Source: Litoditis marina (taxonomy: Eukaryota > Nematoda > Chromadorea > Rhabditida > Rhabditidae). From it: DNA of 64,000 nucleotides. Below are positions 1 through 12,633 of the stretch, piece by piece. The position numbers and the translations under genes were made by a program. Below the pieces are notes generated by a model. It saw only the letters and a list, made by a program, of their open reading frames with translations. It was not told the DNA's origin and made no database searches. The DNA lies in contig OZ038433.1 in NCBI GenBank assembly GCA_964036275.1, positions 17,490,257 through 17,554,256 on the forward strand, in the 5' to 3' direction. How positions within the stretch are numbered: position 1 is the first letter of the stretch; every line of letters starts with the position of its first letter.

Positions 1-3000
1 TGCTGGTTTTCTTCAAAATTCTTTCTATTCTTACTGTGGGGGTGGCGATTTTCGTTTAGCTGGTCCAGCTCGCTCTCAAACTACTACTCTCTGGTTGGTG
101 CACAATGGTCAAGCGATGCTCAAAAAGAAGGAAAATCAATCTGGGAATGGAAAAAGTCTGCGTAAGCTGTGAGAAAGAGTTTTTATTCTTATTCTTCTGC
201 CTTCATTTCGATATTTTCGCGTAAGATGGTGAGAGAGTGGCTTTTTATCCTAAATTCTTGTTTAGTGTGGTCACAGGATCCCTGGAAAGAAGACCGGGTC
301 CCCACTTCGTGCTCGAGCCGTTCTTTTCAAGTATCCGTGAGCTGATAGATGGTCCATTTCGATGTTCTCATTCAACTTTTGCTGGTTTTCTTCAAAATTC
401 TTTCTATTCTTACTGTGGGGGTGGCGATTTTCGTTTAGCTGGTCCAGCTCGCTCTCAAACTACTACTCTCTGGTTGGTGCACAATGGTCAAGCGATGCTC
501 AAAAAGGAGGAAAATCAATCTGGGAATGGAAAAAGTCTGCGTAAGCTGTGAGAAAGAGTTTTTATTCTTATTCTTCTGCCTTCATTTCGATATTTTCGAG
601 TAAGATGGTGAGAGAGTGGCTTTTTATCCTAAATTCTTGTTTAGTGTGGTCACAGGATCCCTGGAAAGAAGACCGGGTCCCCACTTCGTGCTCGAGCCGT
701 TCTTTTCAAGTATCCGTGAGCTGATAGATGGTCCATTTCGATGTTCTCATTCAACTTTTGCTGGTTTTCTTCAAAATTCTTTCTATTCTTACTGTGGGGG
801 TGGCGATTTTCGTTTAGCTGGTCCAGCTCGCTCTCAAACTACTACTCTCTGGTTGGTGCACAATGGTCAAGCGATGCTCAAAAAGAAGGAAAATCAATCT
901 GGGAATGGAAAAAGTCTGCGTAAGCTGTGAGAAAGAGTTTTTATTCTTATTCTTCTGCCTTCATTTCGATATTTTCGCGTAAGATGGTGAGAGAGTGGCT
1001 TTTTATCCTAAATTCTTGTTTAGTGTGGTCACAGGATCCCTGGAAAGAAGACCGGGTCCCCACTTCGTGCTCGAGCCGTTCTTTTCAAGTATCCGTGAGC
1101 TGATAGATGGTCCATTTCGATGTTCTCATTCAACTTTTGCTGGTTTTCTTCAAAATTCTTCCTATTCTTACTGTGGGGGTGGCGATTTTCGTTTAGCTGG
1201 TCCAGCTCGCTCTCAAACTACTTCTCTCTGGTTGGTGCACAATGGTCAAGCGATGCTCAAAAAGAAGGAAAATCAATCTGGGAGTGGAAAAAGTCTGCGT
1301 AAGCTGTGCGAAAGAGTTTTTATTCTTATTCTTCTGCCTCCGTTTCGATATTTTCGAGTAAGATGGTGAGAGAGTGGCTTTTTATCCTAAACTTTTGTTT
1401 AGTGTGGTCACAGGATCCCTGGAAAGAAGACCGGGTCCCCACTTCGTGCTCGAGCCGTTCTTTTCAAGTATCCGTGAGCTGATAGATGGTCCATTTCGAT
1501 GTTCTCATTCAACTTTTGCTGGTTTTCTTCAAAATTCTTTCTATTCTTACTGTGGGGGTGGCGATTTTCGTTTAGCTGGTCCAGCTCGCTCTCAAACTAC
1601 TACTCTCTGGTTGGTGCACAATGGTCAAGCGATGCTCAAAAAGGAGGAAAATCAATCTGGGAATGGAAAAAGTCTGCGTAAGCTGTGAGAAAGAGTTTTT
1701 ATTCTTATTCTTCTGCCTTCATTTCGATATTTTCGAGTAAGATGGTGAGAGAGTGGCTTTTTATCCTAAATTCTTGTTTAGTGTGGTCACAGGATCCCTG
1801 GAAAGAAGACCGGGTCCCCACTTCGTGCTCGAGCCGTTCTTTTCAAGTATCCGTGAGCTGATAGATGGTCCATTTCGATGTTCTCATTCAACTTTTGCTG
1901 GTTTTCTTCAAAATTCTTTCTATTCTTACTGTGGGGGTGGCGATTTTCGTTTAGCTGGTCCAGCTCGCTCTCAAACTACTACTCTCTGGTTGGTGCACAA
2001 TGGTCAAGCGATGCTCAAAAAGGAGGAAAATCAATCTGGGAATGGAAAAAGTCTGCGTAAGCTGTGAGAAAGAGTTTTTATTCTTATTCTTCTGCCTTCA
2101 TTTCGATATTTTCGAGTAAGATGGTGAGAGAGTGGCTTTTTATCCTAAATTCTTGTTTAGTTTGGTCACAGGATCCCTGGAAAGAAGACCGGGTCCCCAC
2201 TTCGTGCTCGAGCCGTTCTTTTCAAGTATCCGTGAGCTGATAGATGGTCCATTTCGATGTTCTCATTCAACTTTTGCTGGTTTTCTTCAAAATTCTTTCT
2301 ATTCTTACTGTGGGGGTGGCGATTTTCGTTTAGCTGGTCCAGCTCGCTCTCAAACTACTACTCTCTGGTTGGTGCACAATGGTCAAGCGATGCTCAAAAA
2401 GAAGGAAAATCAATCTGGGAATGGAAAAAGTCTGCGTAAGCTGTGAGAAAGAGTTTTTATTCTTATTCTTCTGCCTTCATTTCGATATTTTCGAGTAAGA
2501 TGGTGAGAGAGTGGCTTTTTATCCTAAATTCTTGTTTAGTGTGTTCACAGGATCCCTGGAAAGAAGACCGGGTCCCCACTTCGTGCTCGAGCCGTTCTTT
2601 TCAAGTATCCGTGAGCTGATAGATGGTCCATTTCGATGTTCTCATTCAACTTTTGCTGGTTTTCTTCAAAATTCTTCCTATTCTTACTGTGGGGGTGGCG
2701 ATTTTCGTTTAGCTGGTCCAGCTCGCTCTCAAACTACTTCTCTCTGGTTGGTGCACAATGGTCAAGCGATGCTCAAAAAGAAGGAAAATCAATCTGGGAG
2801 TGGAAAAAGTCTGCGTAAGCTGTGCGAAAGAGTTTTTATTCTTATTCTTCTGCCTCCGTTTCGATATTTTCGAGTAAGATGGTGAGAGAGTGGCTTTTTA
2901 TCCTAAACTTTTGTTTAGTGTGGTCACAGGATCCCTGGAAAGAAGACCGGGTCCCCACTTCGTGCTCGAGCCGTTCTTTTCAAGTATCCGTGAGCTGATA

Positions 3001-4582
3001 GATGGTCCATTTCGATGTTCTCATTCAACTTTTGCTGGTTTTCTTCAAAATTCTTTCTATTCTTACTGTGGGGGTGGCGATTTTCGTTTAGCTGGTCCAG
3101 CTCGCTCTCAAACTACTACTCTCTGGTTGGTGCACAATGGTCAAGCGATGCTCAAAAAGGAGGAAAATCAATCTGGGAATGGAAAAAGTCTGCGTAAGCT
3201 GTGAGAAAGAGTTTTTATTCTTATTCTTCTGCCTTCATTTCGATATTTTCGAGTAAGATGGTGAGAGAGTGGCTTTTTATCCTAAATTCTTGTTTAGTGT
3301 GGTCACAGGATCCCTGGAAAGAAGACCGGGTCCCCACTTCGTGATCGAGCCGTTCTTTTCAAGTATCCGTGAGCTGATAGATGGTCCATTTCGATGTTCT
3401 CATTCAACTTTTGCTGGTTTTCTTCAAAATTCTTTCTATTCTCACTGTGGGGGTGGCGATTTTCGTTTAGCTGGTCCAGCTCGCTCTCAAACTACTACTC
3501 TCTGGTTGGTGCACAATGGTCAAGCGATGCTCAAAAAGGAGGAAAATCAATCTGGGAATGGAAAAAGTCTGCGTTAGCTGTGCGAAAGAGTTTTTATTCT
3601 TATTCTTCTGCCTTCATTTCGATATTTTCGAGTAAGATGGTGAGAGAGTGGCTTTTTATCCTAAATTCTTGTTTAGTGTGGTCACAGGATCCCTGGAAAG
3701 AAGACCGGGTCCCCACTTCGTGCTCGAGCCGTTCTTTTCAAGTATCCGTGAGCTGATAGATGGTCCATTTCGATGTTCTCATTCAACTTTTGCTGGTTCT
3801 CTTCAAAATTCTTCCTATTCTTACTGTGGGGGTGGCGATTTTCGTTTAGCTGGTCCAGCTCGCTCTCAAACTACTTCTCTGGTTGGTGCACAATGGTCAA
3901 GCGATGCTCAAAAAGAAGGAAAATCAATCTGGGAGTGGAAAAAGTCTGCGTAAGCTGTGCGAAAGTTTTCATTCTTATTCTTCTGCCTTCATTTTGATAT
4001 TTTCGAGTAAGATGGTGAGAGAGTGGCTTTTTATCCTAAACTTTTGTTTAGTGTGGTCACAGGATCCCTGGAAAGAAGACCGGGTCCCCACTTCGTGTTC
4101 GAGCCGGAGCCGTTCTTTTCAAGTATCCGTGAGCTGATAGATGGTCCATTTCGATGTTCTCATTCAACTTTTGCTGGTTTTCTTCAAAATTCTTTCTATT
4201 CTTACTGTGGGGGTGGCGATTTTCGTTTAGCTGGTCCAGCTCGCTCTCAAACTACTACTCTCTGGTTGGTGCACAATGGTCAAGCGATGCTCAAAAAGAA
4301 GGAAAATCAATTTGGGAATGGAAAAAGTCTGCGTAAGCTGTGCGAAAGAGTTTTTATTCTTATTCTTCTGCCTTCATTTCGATATTTTCGAGTAAGATGG
4401 TGAGAGAGTGGCTTTTTATCCTAAATTCTTGTTTAGTGTGGTCACAGGATCCCTGGAAAGAAGACCGGGTCCCCACTTCGTGCTCGAGCCGTTCTTTTTA
4501 AGTATCCGTGAGCTGATAGATGGTCCATTTCGATGTTCTCATTCAACTTTTGCTGGTTCTCTTCAAAATTCTTCCTATTCTC
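1..4582. repeat. 379-bp tandem satellite, about 12 units, with higher-order structure
   Basis: Position 1 matches position 380, 759, 1138 and so on, so the array is already running at the window edge and continues to about 4582, where the match stops after CTATTC. Units are 375-385 bp and about 97-99% alike. Diagnostic variants recur every four units: the units starting near 995 and 2511 share CTTCCTATTC, ACTTCTCTC and GGGAGTGG, and the next units at 1374 and 2890 share AAACTTTTG. This gives a roughly 1516-bp higher-order period. The last units carry small indels (2 bp lost near 3880, 6 bp gained near 4107), as expected toward an array edge. Each unit holds an open frame of about 104 codons and an overlapping 60-codon frame with no similarity I recognise. 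The unit length (379 = 3 x 126 + 1) shifts frame every copy, so there is no read-through protein without splicing. Confidence 0.97.
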
Positions 4583-6200
4583 TCTGTAGTAATAAATAGT
4601 AACGTTCAGTGTAACTTGTTAGACTCTTCTCTCTCCAGATCTTTCTCTACTTTTGTGCGGATGCTCGTCGACCCAGCTTTGGTCCCCAGGTCGCTGCCAC
4701 CCTCCGTGTCTCTGCTGCCACCCGATGTCTCCGTTCGAAGGCTCCTTTCTTCCGTTCAAGATGGCCAAGATATCCGCACTGACTCGCGCCATTAATGCTG
4801 TTAGTTTTCACTATTTTTCACGTTCACGTAGGGTCATAGGATGTTGTCACGTTTCACCCAAATTTGCAGTATGATCGGAAATATCTTGCAGATGAATTCT
4901 CATCTGCCCTGTTCCCGGGAGGTTCCCGATAGTTACTGGTAGTAATGGGAATGGTCCATTCGAGTTGCGATCGGGACTCAATTGTGGAATCAATGAGCGG
5001 CTCATCATAAGAATGTAAGTTTTATTCTCTGTATTAAGGGTTCGCTCTTTCCTAAGCAAGCGTTTTCGATTCATGTTGCGATTTGTGTGTTTGTAGTTTG
5101 CTCCTATACATTTTCGGTCGAATCGTTCATTTTCTGTTTTCTGAAGGGGCTTTATTTAATTCACACGGAGGTTCGATAATAATAGCATCTTGTTAAATGC
5201 ATTTTTTGCTAAACGTTTGAATTATAAATAAAATACTTGTTAAATGCAGCAAAGTAGTATTATCCAGGGAAGTTTCAGAAATTGTTTCACTTACGTTTAA
5301 TTGCGTTGCCCACTAACTTACCTACGTTTTCCAGATTGTTGGTTCTTGGTTGGTTCCCCGTGGTGCCGTTTCTCTATCCGATGCTGCCACCTGGTATCCA
5401 GCCAAGCCCCGCCCCGCTCTTCCATGCTGACCAAATTATTCCAGTACGACTGTTAGTTTTTTCAATGCATTTTGTTTATTCTGATGGGAGAACATGGTAA
5501 GGTAAGAATGGGAAGGTGTTTTCATTCTTAGTTTTTTACCGGGCTAAAAACTACCCTTACGCTATGATTAGGTTAATGTGCCATCCAAAAGTCCTAGTGA
5601 CACAATTATATTTTGTTCAAATAAAATAACTTAATATACCCTTACGCTATCTGTTTATCTTATCGCTTTCTGTTGTTGATTTTAGTCTCGGTATTTTCAG
5701 TTGTCATCGTGTTTCGCTCCGGTCTTCGTGAGGCGAGTCGTTTCTGAGATTGTTGCCGTGGCCGGTCTTCTCTCATGTCAGGCTGTCACCAGTACGCCCC
5801 TGCTTCCAGCTGTTCCTAACATGCTGCATTGCAGGTGAGCTCAAATACCAAATCGCGCGGAGCGCGAAGCGCTCTGCGTGAGTTGTCTTTGGTTTGGCCA
5901 TTGCGGACTCGTTTTTTCCTTTTAATCAACAAAAAGCTTCAAATATAATCTTTTTTTAAACTAAAAGTAGAGAACGTTAGAGAATCACGAATGGAACATT
6001 GTGTAAAAATTTCAGCCATATCGAATTATTTTTGCCTGAGTTATGGTTTCGTGTAGTTGTTGAAAAGTTCCGCCGTAATTCGTCCCTCCTCCCTCACGGA
6101 ATTCTGTCCGCATAGTATTGGAAAAACTACTGAACCGATTTGGCTGAAATTTGAAACAATAGTTCTAAGTAAGTTAGCCCGGCGCGCCAGATATGAGATG
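4583..6200. other. No gene recognised; GC-rich exon-like islands
   Basis: This stretch follows the satellite. It contains short GC-rich islands (about 4655-4790, 5325-5435 and 5690-5840) rich in GCTGCCACC and GCCCCGCCCC-like words, set in AT-rich sequence with plausible splice signals (for example CATTGCAG followed by GTGAGC at 5835). The islands have stops in all frames and I recognise no protein. A copy of a dispersed repeat occurs at about 5565-5645; the same sequence is at about 40,948-41,010 next to a hairpin insertion. Confidence 0.5.
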
Positions 6201-6204
6201 TATA

Positions 6205-6860
6205 GCTCCTCATTGGCGCCGGGCGCGGGCGCCAATAGGCGCCCTGAACAAAATCTAAAGTCACGACAGCGTCATTGGAATCGTTTGAAATTTGGTACAG
6301 TTAATGGTTACTACATGTTGAGTGAATTTATGAGTGAAAAATGATTATTTTGCGTTGGCGCCGGGCGCGGGCGCCAATTGGCGCCAAAACCTAAACTCGC
6401 GACAGCGTCTTTGGAATCGTTCGAAATTTGGTACAGTTAATTGTTATCACATGCTGAGTGAATTTATAAGTAAAAAAATGATTATTTCGCGTTGGCGCCG
6501 TGCGCGGGCGCCGATTTGCACCAATTGGCGCCAAAACCTTCGCGACAGCGTCACTGGAATCGTTCGAAATTAGGTACAGTTAATTGTTATCACATTCTGA
6601 GTAAATTTATAAGTAAAAAAAATGATTATATTGCGTTGGCGCCAGGCGCGGGCGCCAATTTGCACCAATTGGCGCCAAAACCTAAACTCGCGACAGCGTC
6701 ACTGGAATCGTTCGAAATTTGGTACAGTTAATTGTTATCACATGCTGAGTGAATTTATAAGTAAAAAAAATGATTATTTCGCGTTGGCGCCGTGCGCGGG
6801 CGCCACTTTGCACCAATTGGCGCCAAAACCTAAACTCGCGACAGGAAAACTGGTCAACTG
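6205..6860. repeat. About 143-bp tandem repeat with a GGCGCC-rich core, about 5 copies
   Basis: The core TTGGCGCC-GGGCGCGGGCGCC-AAT-TGGCGCC recurs near 6212, 6353, 6492, 6636 and 6783. Copies are separated by a conserved AT-rich spacer (GTTCGAAATTTGGTACAG, TTATCACATGCTGAGTG). The core is nearly self-complementary, so each unit carries a small GC palindrome. No coding potential is evident. Confidence 0.9.
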
Positions 6861-6974
6861 ATGCTCTAACTTCCAGAAAAGGTCGAAATCGCAAAAAATC
6901 GAAAAAGTGGTTCATCCGATAGTCACATATTACTGGGGTGTGACCGATTTCATAATAGTGATCAAATCAATGTA

Positions 6975-7347
6975 AATTAGTAAAAAGTGGGGGAGCCAAC
7001 AAATGTGTGAGTTGTGTTTGGTTCGATCTCTATATCAGCAAAAAGTGACCAATACGAGTTGCTGTGATACTGTAGCAGAAGTATTCCGCAAAAATAGAAC
7101 AATACAAATGTTGCACAATGGTTCACAACGCACGCATGTCGTCAAAGTACACATGAACTACCCTTCGGCAATTTCTGCAATATCATGCGGGCTTCGTGAA
7201 CCATTGTGCAACATTTGTATTGTTCTATTTTTGCGGAATACTTCTGCTACAGTATCACAGCAACTCGTATTGGTCACTTTTTGCTGATATAGAGATCGAA
7301 CCAAACACAACTCACACATTTGTTGGCTCCCCCACTTTTTACTAATT
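6975..7347. repeat. Large palindrome (about 155-bp arms), MITE-like
   Basis: The left arm (6975 to about 7130, beginning AATTAGTAAAAAGTGGGGG) is matched in reverse complement by about 7192-7347 (ending CCCCCACTTTTTACTAATT). A central spacer of about 60 bp separates them. The arms look almost identical by eye. The inside contains no protein I recognise. The form fits a non-autonomous fold-back DNA element or a recent inverted duplication. Confidence 0.93.
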
Positions 7348-8409
7348 TACTTCTACTTCTATTTTTACTAATGAACTGGAACACTCACAAATACGGAACA
7401 AGCGTTAATTGAAATTTTGTACATTGCAAATAGCGGTGATAACAATTTAATATATCCATAACTCGCCGTGGTTTCTAGTTGGTTTGCTCGTAATTTCAAA
7501 GTGAAAGCGTAAAATTTGTAAGAAACAGGTAGATGCTGTTCAGAATTCGTCACGCAAGTTCACGTAGGGCATTCATTTTTATCTTAACTCGAACATTTGC
7601 AGTATACATAGCAGCGTTATCAGCGTTAATTCAATATATTCATGTCTTTCTAGTTAGTTCGCGCGTAATTTGAGTTAAAGTGTTGTTTACGTGGAAGCTA
7701 GTGGCCGCGTGACATGGATAGTAAGTTCGGCAGTAAGGTTTGACAGTTGAAACCGTAATACTGAACCATGCTCTGAATTAGCATGGTTCCCCATTCCAGA
7801 ACTGATATTTTGGGGTAGTAGGAGCATAAGCGTTCTATTTTGGAAATGCATATAGTCCACATCTTTTTTACTACGTTTCCTACAGTACACATGCGAACTT
7901 TTCTATGACTATTTACAACTTCAAACACTTTTTGTATATGGAAATCAGATTAGAATAGAATTCGAAAACAGTTAAAGTTTCCGATAAGATGTTTTCTACT
8001 AATTCTAACTAAAACCAACTGAGAACTTTGATTTGTATTCATACTGTAGACGTCTGCGTAGGAACGAAGAGGACAATACGGGAGAGATTATAGTGTGTCG
8101 ACTTTCTATCCTCTCTCATTTCCTTTCTCCGTGCTTCTTTCCTTCTCTCTATTTCTTTTCGGAAATTCAAAAGTGACACTTTCCTCAGCTTAGTTTTCAC
8201 CGATTCCCAATTTTCTGAGTGATCAGAGTACACCCAAATTGTTGTTTCCCACGGTCTACCAACTTTCCCAATGGCAACTATAGATAAGGGGTCCGACAAA
8301 ACAACAAATTGCGCGCCAAAAGGGCATATAGCAAGGAACTAGGTTCATTTCTCATTCGACACATACACCTCGTCTTTCCTTAGTAGTATTAGTTAATAAA
8401 TGAGATAGA
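7348..8409. other. No gene seen; diverged copy of the 11.6-kb repeat
   Basis: No gene is recognisable. About 7730-7905 carries a diverged copy of the repeat found at 11.64-12.46 kb: it shares the CCCCATTCCAGAACTGATA-like block, GGGGTAGTA-GAGCATA and CCTACAGTACACATG in the same order. The rest is AT-rich unique-looking sequence. Confidence 0.5.
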
Positions 8410-8712
8410 CTCATACTGATTTGTTAGTCCATTTGATGCTGATTTGTTAGTCCATACTGATTTGTTAGTCCATTTGCTTTTGCTCATACTGATTTGTTAG
8501 TCCATTTGATACTGATTTGTTAGTCCAGTATGAGATAGACTCATACTGATTTGTTAGTCCAACACTCCATTTTTTTGTTGTTAGTCCATACTGATTTGTT
8601 AGTCCATTTGCATTTGCTCATACTGATTTGTTAGTCCATTTGATACTGATTTGTTAGTCCAGTATGAGATAGACTCATACTGATTTGTTAGTCCAACACT
8701 CCATTTTTGGAC
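8410..8712. repeat. 20-bp repeat array (CATACTGATTTGTTAGTCCA) with nested longer period
   Basis: The word ACTGATTTGTTAGTCCA occurs about ten times between 8415 and 8695. A longer block containing TTTGCTTTTGCTCATACTG, CCAGTATGAGATAGACTC and AACACTCCATTTTT is present twice (about 8456-8575 and 8588-8708), so a short repeat has itself been duplicated as a unit of about 125 bp. Confidence 0.93.
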
Positions 8713-11639
8713 TCTATTTTTGCGCATTCTTTGGGACATTGAAATAAATCCGACCTCAATTAAGCTTTCAAACTAATTTGTTACAGCAAAATAAATGTTG
8801 GAATTAGCTTTTAGCCTGCCTCGCTCTTTATCTCTCACTCTCACTGTACACTCCTAAGTTGGTACGACTAGCAATTTCCAAACACAGGATTTTCAAACAC
8901 TTTTTAAAGTTTCCCTTTTTTCTGGCGATCCCTCAACATGTTTCCTTCGAACATACCATTTAGATATTGATTTTCAGGAAGCTACATGTTCGGACGGGTG
9001 TTCTTCTCGTTAGGACCATGAACCCAGCCAGGTCAATGTGAGAATCTGGCAGCCACTTCTACGTGCCCTTAAGGGAGCATAAGTGAGTCTGCACAAGAAT
9101 AAGTATAGAATCTGTAGTTTAATTTTCACTATTCGATATTTGACCTATTTTCGGGATTCTTTATCATTAGGATTGCTATTTGTTGGGTTCTTAGGCAGTT
9201 GTAGGTACCTCGCACCGTCAAGCGAACTGTTGTAGTTCACTCATTCACCCGGGCTTTGGTTCGTGGCGAATAGTGATCTACTCTACTGTAATGCAGCTGC
9301 GTTACCTATTCACGAGGGTATGAATCCAATCTAGTAGGTGTGTAGTCTTTCTTGAATGTCTCATTCATCTTTTCAACCTACTATTTTGCAGATAATGGTC
9401 GATTCGAAAATTGGTTCGTCTACCCTTCCCCTTCTTTGGGTCTTCTAGTGTTTCGTGAACAATTTCAATATGAAAAGCTAGTTGGACAAATAAAGGTGGG
9501 AACAGTTTGGGACTCTGATTTTTTGCAGTATACTGTAGGAGTATACTATTGAAGTACACTATTGAAGTTTACTGTAGAACGGTAGGTGTAGAATGACGGG
9601 AGTATTAATCGAACACTATCATTCCTGATGGGAAGTCTTGTAGCACTAACACAAGACTAAGCACTGTACGAGTACTGCTATTTCTCTTCCTCTATCATTC
9701 TTGCTATTTTCCCAGCTCGCATTCTGACCTGCTGGCACACTGGAGGTAGCAGCAATTGCAGCCGCGCATCTCCAGCATGTAGCCGTGACCTCGCCATCGA
9801 CTAGCCGTCGTATGCTCAGACCCCGCCCCTTCCACGTACAGACACGCTAACAGATGGTTGGTTTATGTTTTTGTAAAGTTTTGGTCTGGTAGAACTAAGA
9901 GAGTAACATTCTTACTCTTTCGGTGGAAATCTGGGGCTTTCTTACTTCCTTCCTTCCTTCCTTGGACTTCCTTGGATTTCCTACTCAACACTTTTCTAAC
10001 TTAAACTTAACTTTTAACTGTTTTAACTCAATTCATGAGTATACCTGAAACCTTGAACAGACTATGTATGGTTTTTATTTTTCACTTTTCAGAAAAGTCC
10101 GCTGCTCAGTCCTTCTGGCATGGCCTACTGTTGCCACCCCGTCACTGTAACTGCCGCTTGGTTACTGTAACTACTTACTGAAAGCGCCCACCGATAAGTG
10201 GTCTGAAGGTCTGTAGTGGTTCGGAGGTTGGTGTTTGTATTCACGTCAATATTTGGGTACTAGATACTTTGTTGTACCAAAAAGCGAAAAAAGAGTAGGT
10301 CCGTAACGATGACATATCTAGCTGCTATATGTTTTAAGTACTCAGCAACAGTGCAATGTGAGCAGTGGCGTAGTTTTTGAATGAATGAATGAAAAATTTA
10401 GTTATCAACTATCGATTTCAGGCGATGTAACTTTCATCCTGGCAGTTCTTCTCGTCTCGTGTGGCAGTGGACTGTTCCGTTCCGTCGCCCTTTGGATCAA
10501 GTTAATTAGGATTCAAAGTGAGTTACATCATTTTAGACAAGGTCTAAGTCTAACCCTTTATTGGTGTGGTGATTTTGTGTGATCCATTTTTGTGCGGATT
10601 GGCCAATTCGTTCTAATTTAGTGCAATTGTGTAATGTACAAGCTGTGTAATACGCTTGACGTAGATACAGGATTCCGTTTGCAAAAAGACATTCGTTTAT
10701 CCAGAACTTTTGTCTATACGACTGTGTGAACCAATCCGGATTGGTCCTTTAACCTGTAATCAACCCCTGTGAGCTGATCTCGCAACCAGTAAAACTTGGG
10801 ACCTCTAGGCTTTACTCAAATTTCATTGATTTAGCGTGCGCTTAGTTAAGGGGTTCAGGTGGTCACGGTATCTGAATATTAATAAGTAATATGGTTTGAC
10901 TAGATATGAATCTTCACGATAGTTCCTTTGTAGATATCTGTTCTGGTGTCTCCGATGTGTGCTCAAGTATGCAGTTCAGCGGTTGAGTCTGAGGTCTGGG
11001 CGGAGGTCAAAGTTCAACTGGTTCGTGCCTGGTTCCATCTACATTTCTGCCACCCGAAAGGTAGGTACGGCTTAATGTCCATAGATAACTTAATTCGACT
11101 TCAAAAACTATATAATTAAGACATAGTTTCTTAGTAGGAATAAATATTTTGAGAAAAGAAAATCTGAGCAGCAAAATGCGTTCATACTTGTAGCTAGGTC
11201 GCGCGATTTCGTGCTGCCAACCTCGGCAGCGCTGCCCAATGGCTTGGCGGCGGCTGCTGCTGCCAGAGTTGGCAGCAATGAATCCTGCCTTTTTCGACTT
11301 CACTTCGCAGCTAAACTTTTGTTAGCTCAAGCTAAGGTGACAGTTGTAGTAATAATTTATTTTGTTCATATGTAATGTACGAAAACATAGTTCAATCGGA
11401 ATCAGACAATCGTATAAACTCAAGAAAAAGGAAGGAAAAATAAAATCAACGAACACAAAATTTCAACATGAAAAGTGGTGACAAAAACCCGCTAGGTATA
11501 AGTGAAGGTCGCTAGAATTGAAAAGCACTCCAACCCAACTCAATAGATAAAAGCTGGTAATAAAACGTGAACGATATTAATGGAAATGGAAAAAAAACAC
11601 AACAGTCCCTACTACTACAGCTGAAAAACGCATAATGTG
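8713..11639. other. No gene recognised; exon-like islands only
   Basis: Short GC-richer islands at about 8978-9080, 9712-9850, 10,095-10,180, 10,420-10,505 and 11,190-11,310 are flanked by T-rich tracts ending in AG and by GTGAGT/GTAGGT-like words. None gives an open frame that can be joined to a recognised protein. They could be non-coding exons, decayed coding exons, or chance. Confidence 0.4.
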
Positions 11640-12465
11640 AACACATGTGACTTTTTGCATGCCCATTTACAGATACAAATATTGATACCCTTTCATTTTG
11701 AATTCCCTAACTGATAATTTGAGGTAGTATGAGCATATGCGATCAAAGTTGCGTATGACCATAGTCCTCATCATTTCTACTGAGACTCCTATAGTACACA
11801 TTTTTGAATTCCCTAACTGATAATTTGGGGTAGTATGAGCATATGCGATAAAACTTGCGTATGACCATAGTCCCTGATCATTTCTACTGAGACTCCTATA
11901 GTACACATTTTTGAATTCCCTAACTGATAATTTGAGGTAGTATGAGCATATGCGATCAAAGTTGCGTATGACCATAGTCCTCATCAATTCTACTTAGACT
12001 CCCACAGTACACATGTGACCTTTTGCATGCCCATTTACTGTTACAAATATTGATACCCTTTCATTTTGAATTCCCTAACTGATAATTTGAGGTAGTATGA
12101 GCATATGCGATCAAACTTGCGTATGACCATAGTCCTCATCATTTCTACTTAGACTCCCACAGTACACATGTGACCTTTTGCATGCCCATTTACTGTTACA
12201 AATATTGATACCCTTTCATTTTGAATTCCCTAACTGATAATTTGGGGTAGTATGCGCATATGCGATCAAACTTGCGTATGACCATAGTCCTCATCAATTC
12301 TACTTAGACTCCCACAGTACACATGTGACCTTTTGCATGCCCATTTACTGTTACAAATATTGATACCCTTTCATTTTGAATTCCCTAACTGATAATTTGA
12401 GGTAGTATGAGCATATGCGATCAAAGTTGCGTATGACCATAGTCCTCATCATTTCTAGTCTATAA
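11640..12465. repeat. Tandem repeat, 105-155-bp units, about 6 copies
   Basis: The block TTTTGAATTCCCTAACTGAT, followed by AATTTGAGGTAGTATGAGCATATGCG (with small variants) and CGTATGACCATAGTCC, recurs near 11,696, 11,801, 11,910, 12,065, 12,220 and 12,374. The first two intervals are about 105-110 bp. Later ones are about 154 bp because they add a segment with CACATGTGACCTTTTGCATG. The array therefore mixes short and long unit forms. A diverged relative lies at 7.73-7.9 kb. Confidence 0.93.
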
Positions 12466-12633
12466 AACATAACAAGTTGAGAGGGCAGTTTTTATATCGC
12501 AATACGCAACTATTAAGGTAATAGCACAGTAGTTTCTCATTTAGTTACTCGCAGTTGTCTTCTTTGTTTCCATGTCGCCCGTTCGCACCGGCCGCGTTCC
12601 TGCCAGCCACCACCAGAAGATCCCGCCGTCCAA

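Noticed and set aside
237..4403. A dozen separate 60-126-codon ORFs in the satellite.
   Set aside because: All are the same repeat unit in shifting frames; no start context, family match or intact neighbour gene. Kept only as a splicing hypothesis.
8039..8299. 86-codon minus-strand ORF.
   Set aside because: Low-complexity RKE-rich tail from a CTTTCC-type tract; no splice or homology support.
11938..11960. TGAGGTAGTATGAGCATATG resembles the let-7 microRNA 5' end (TGAGGTAGTA).
   Set aside because: It occurs inside every unit of a tandem repeat, matches only the first 10 nt, and I see no let-7-like hairpin partner around it.
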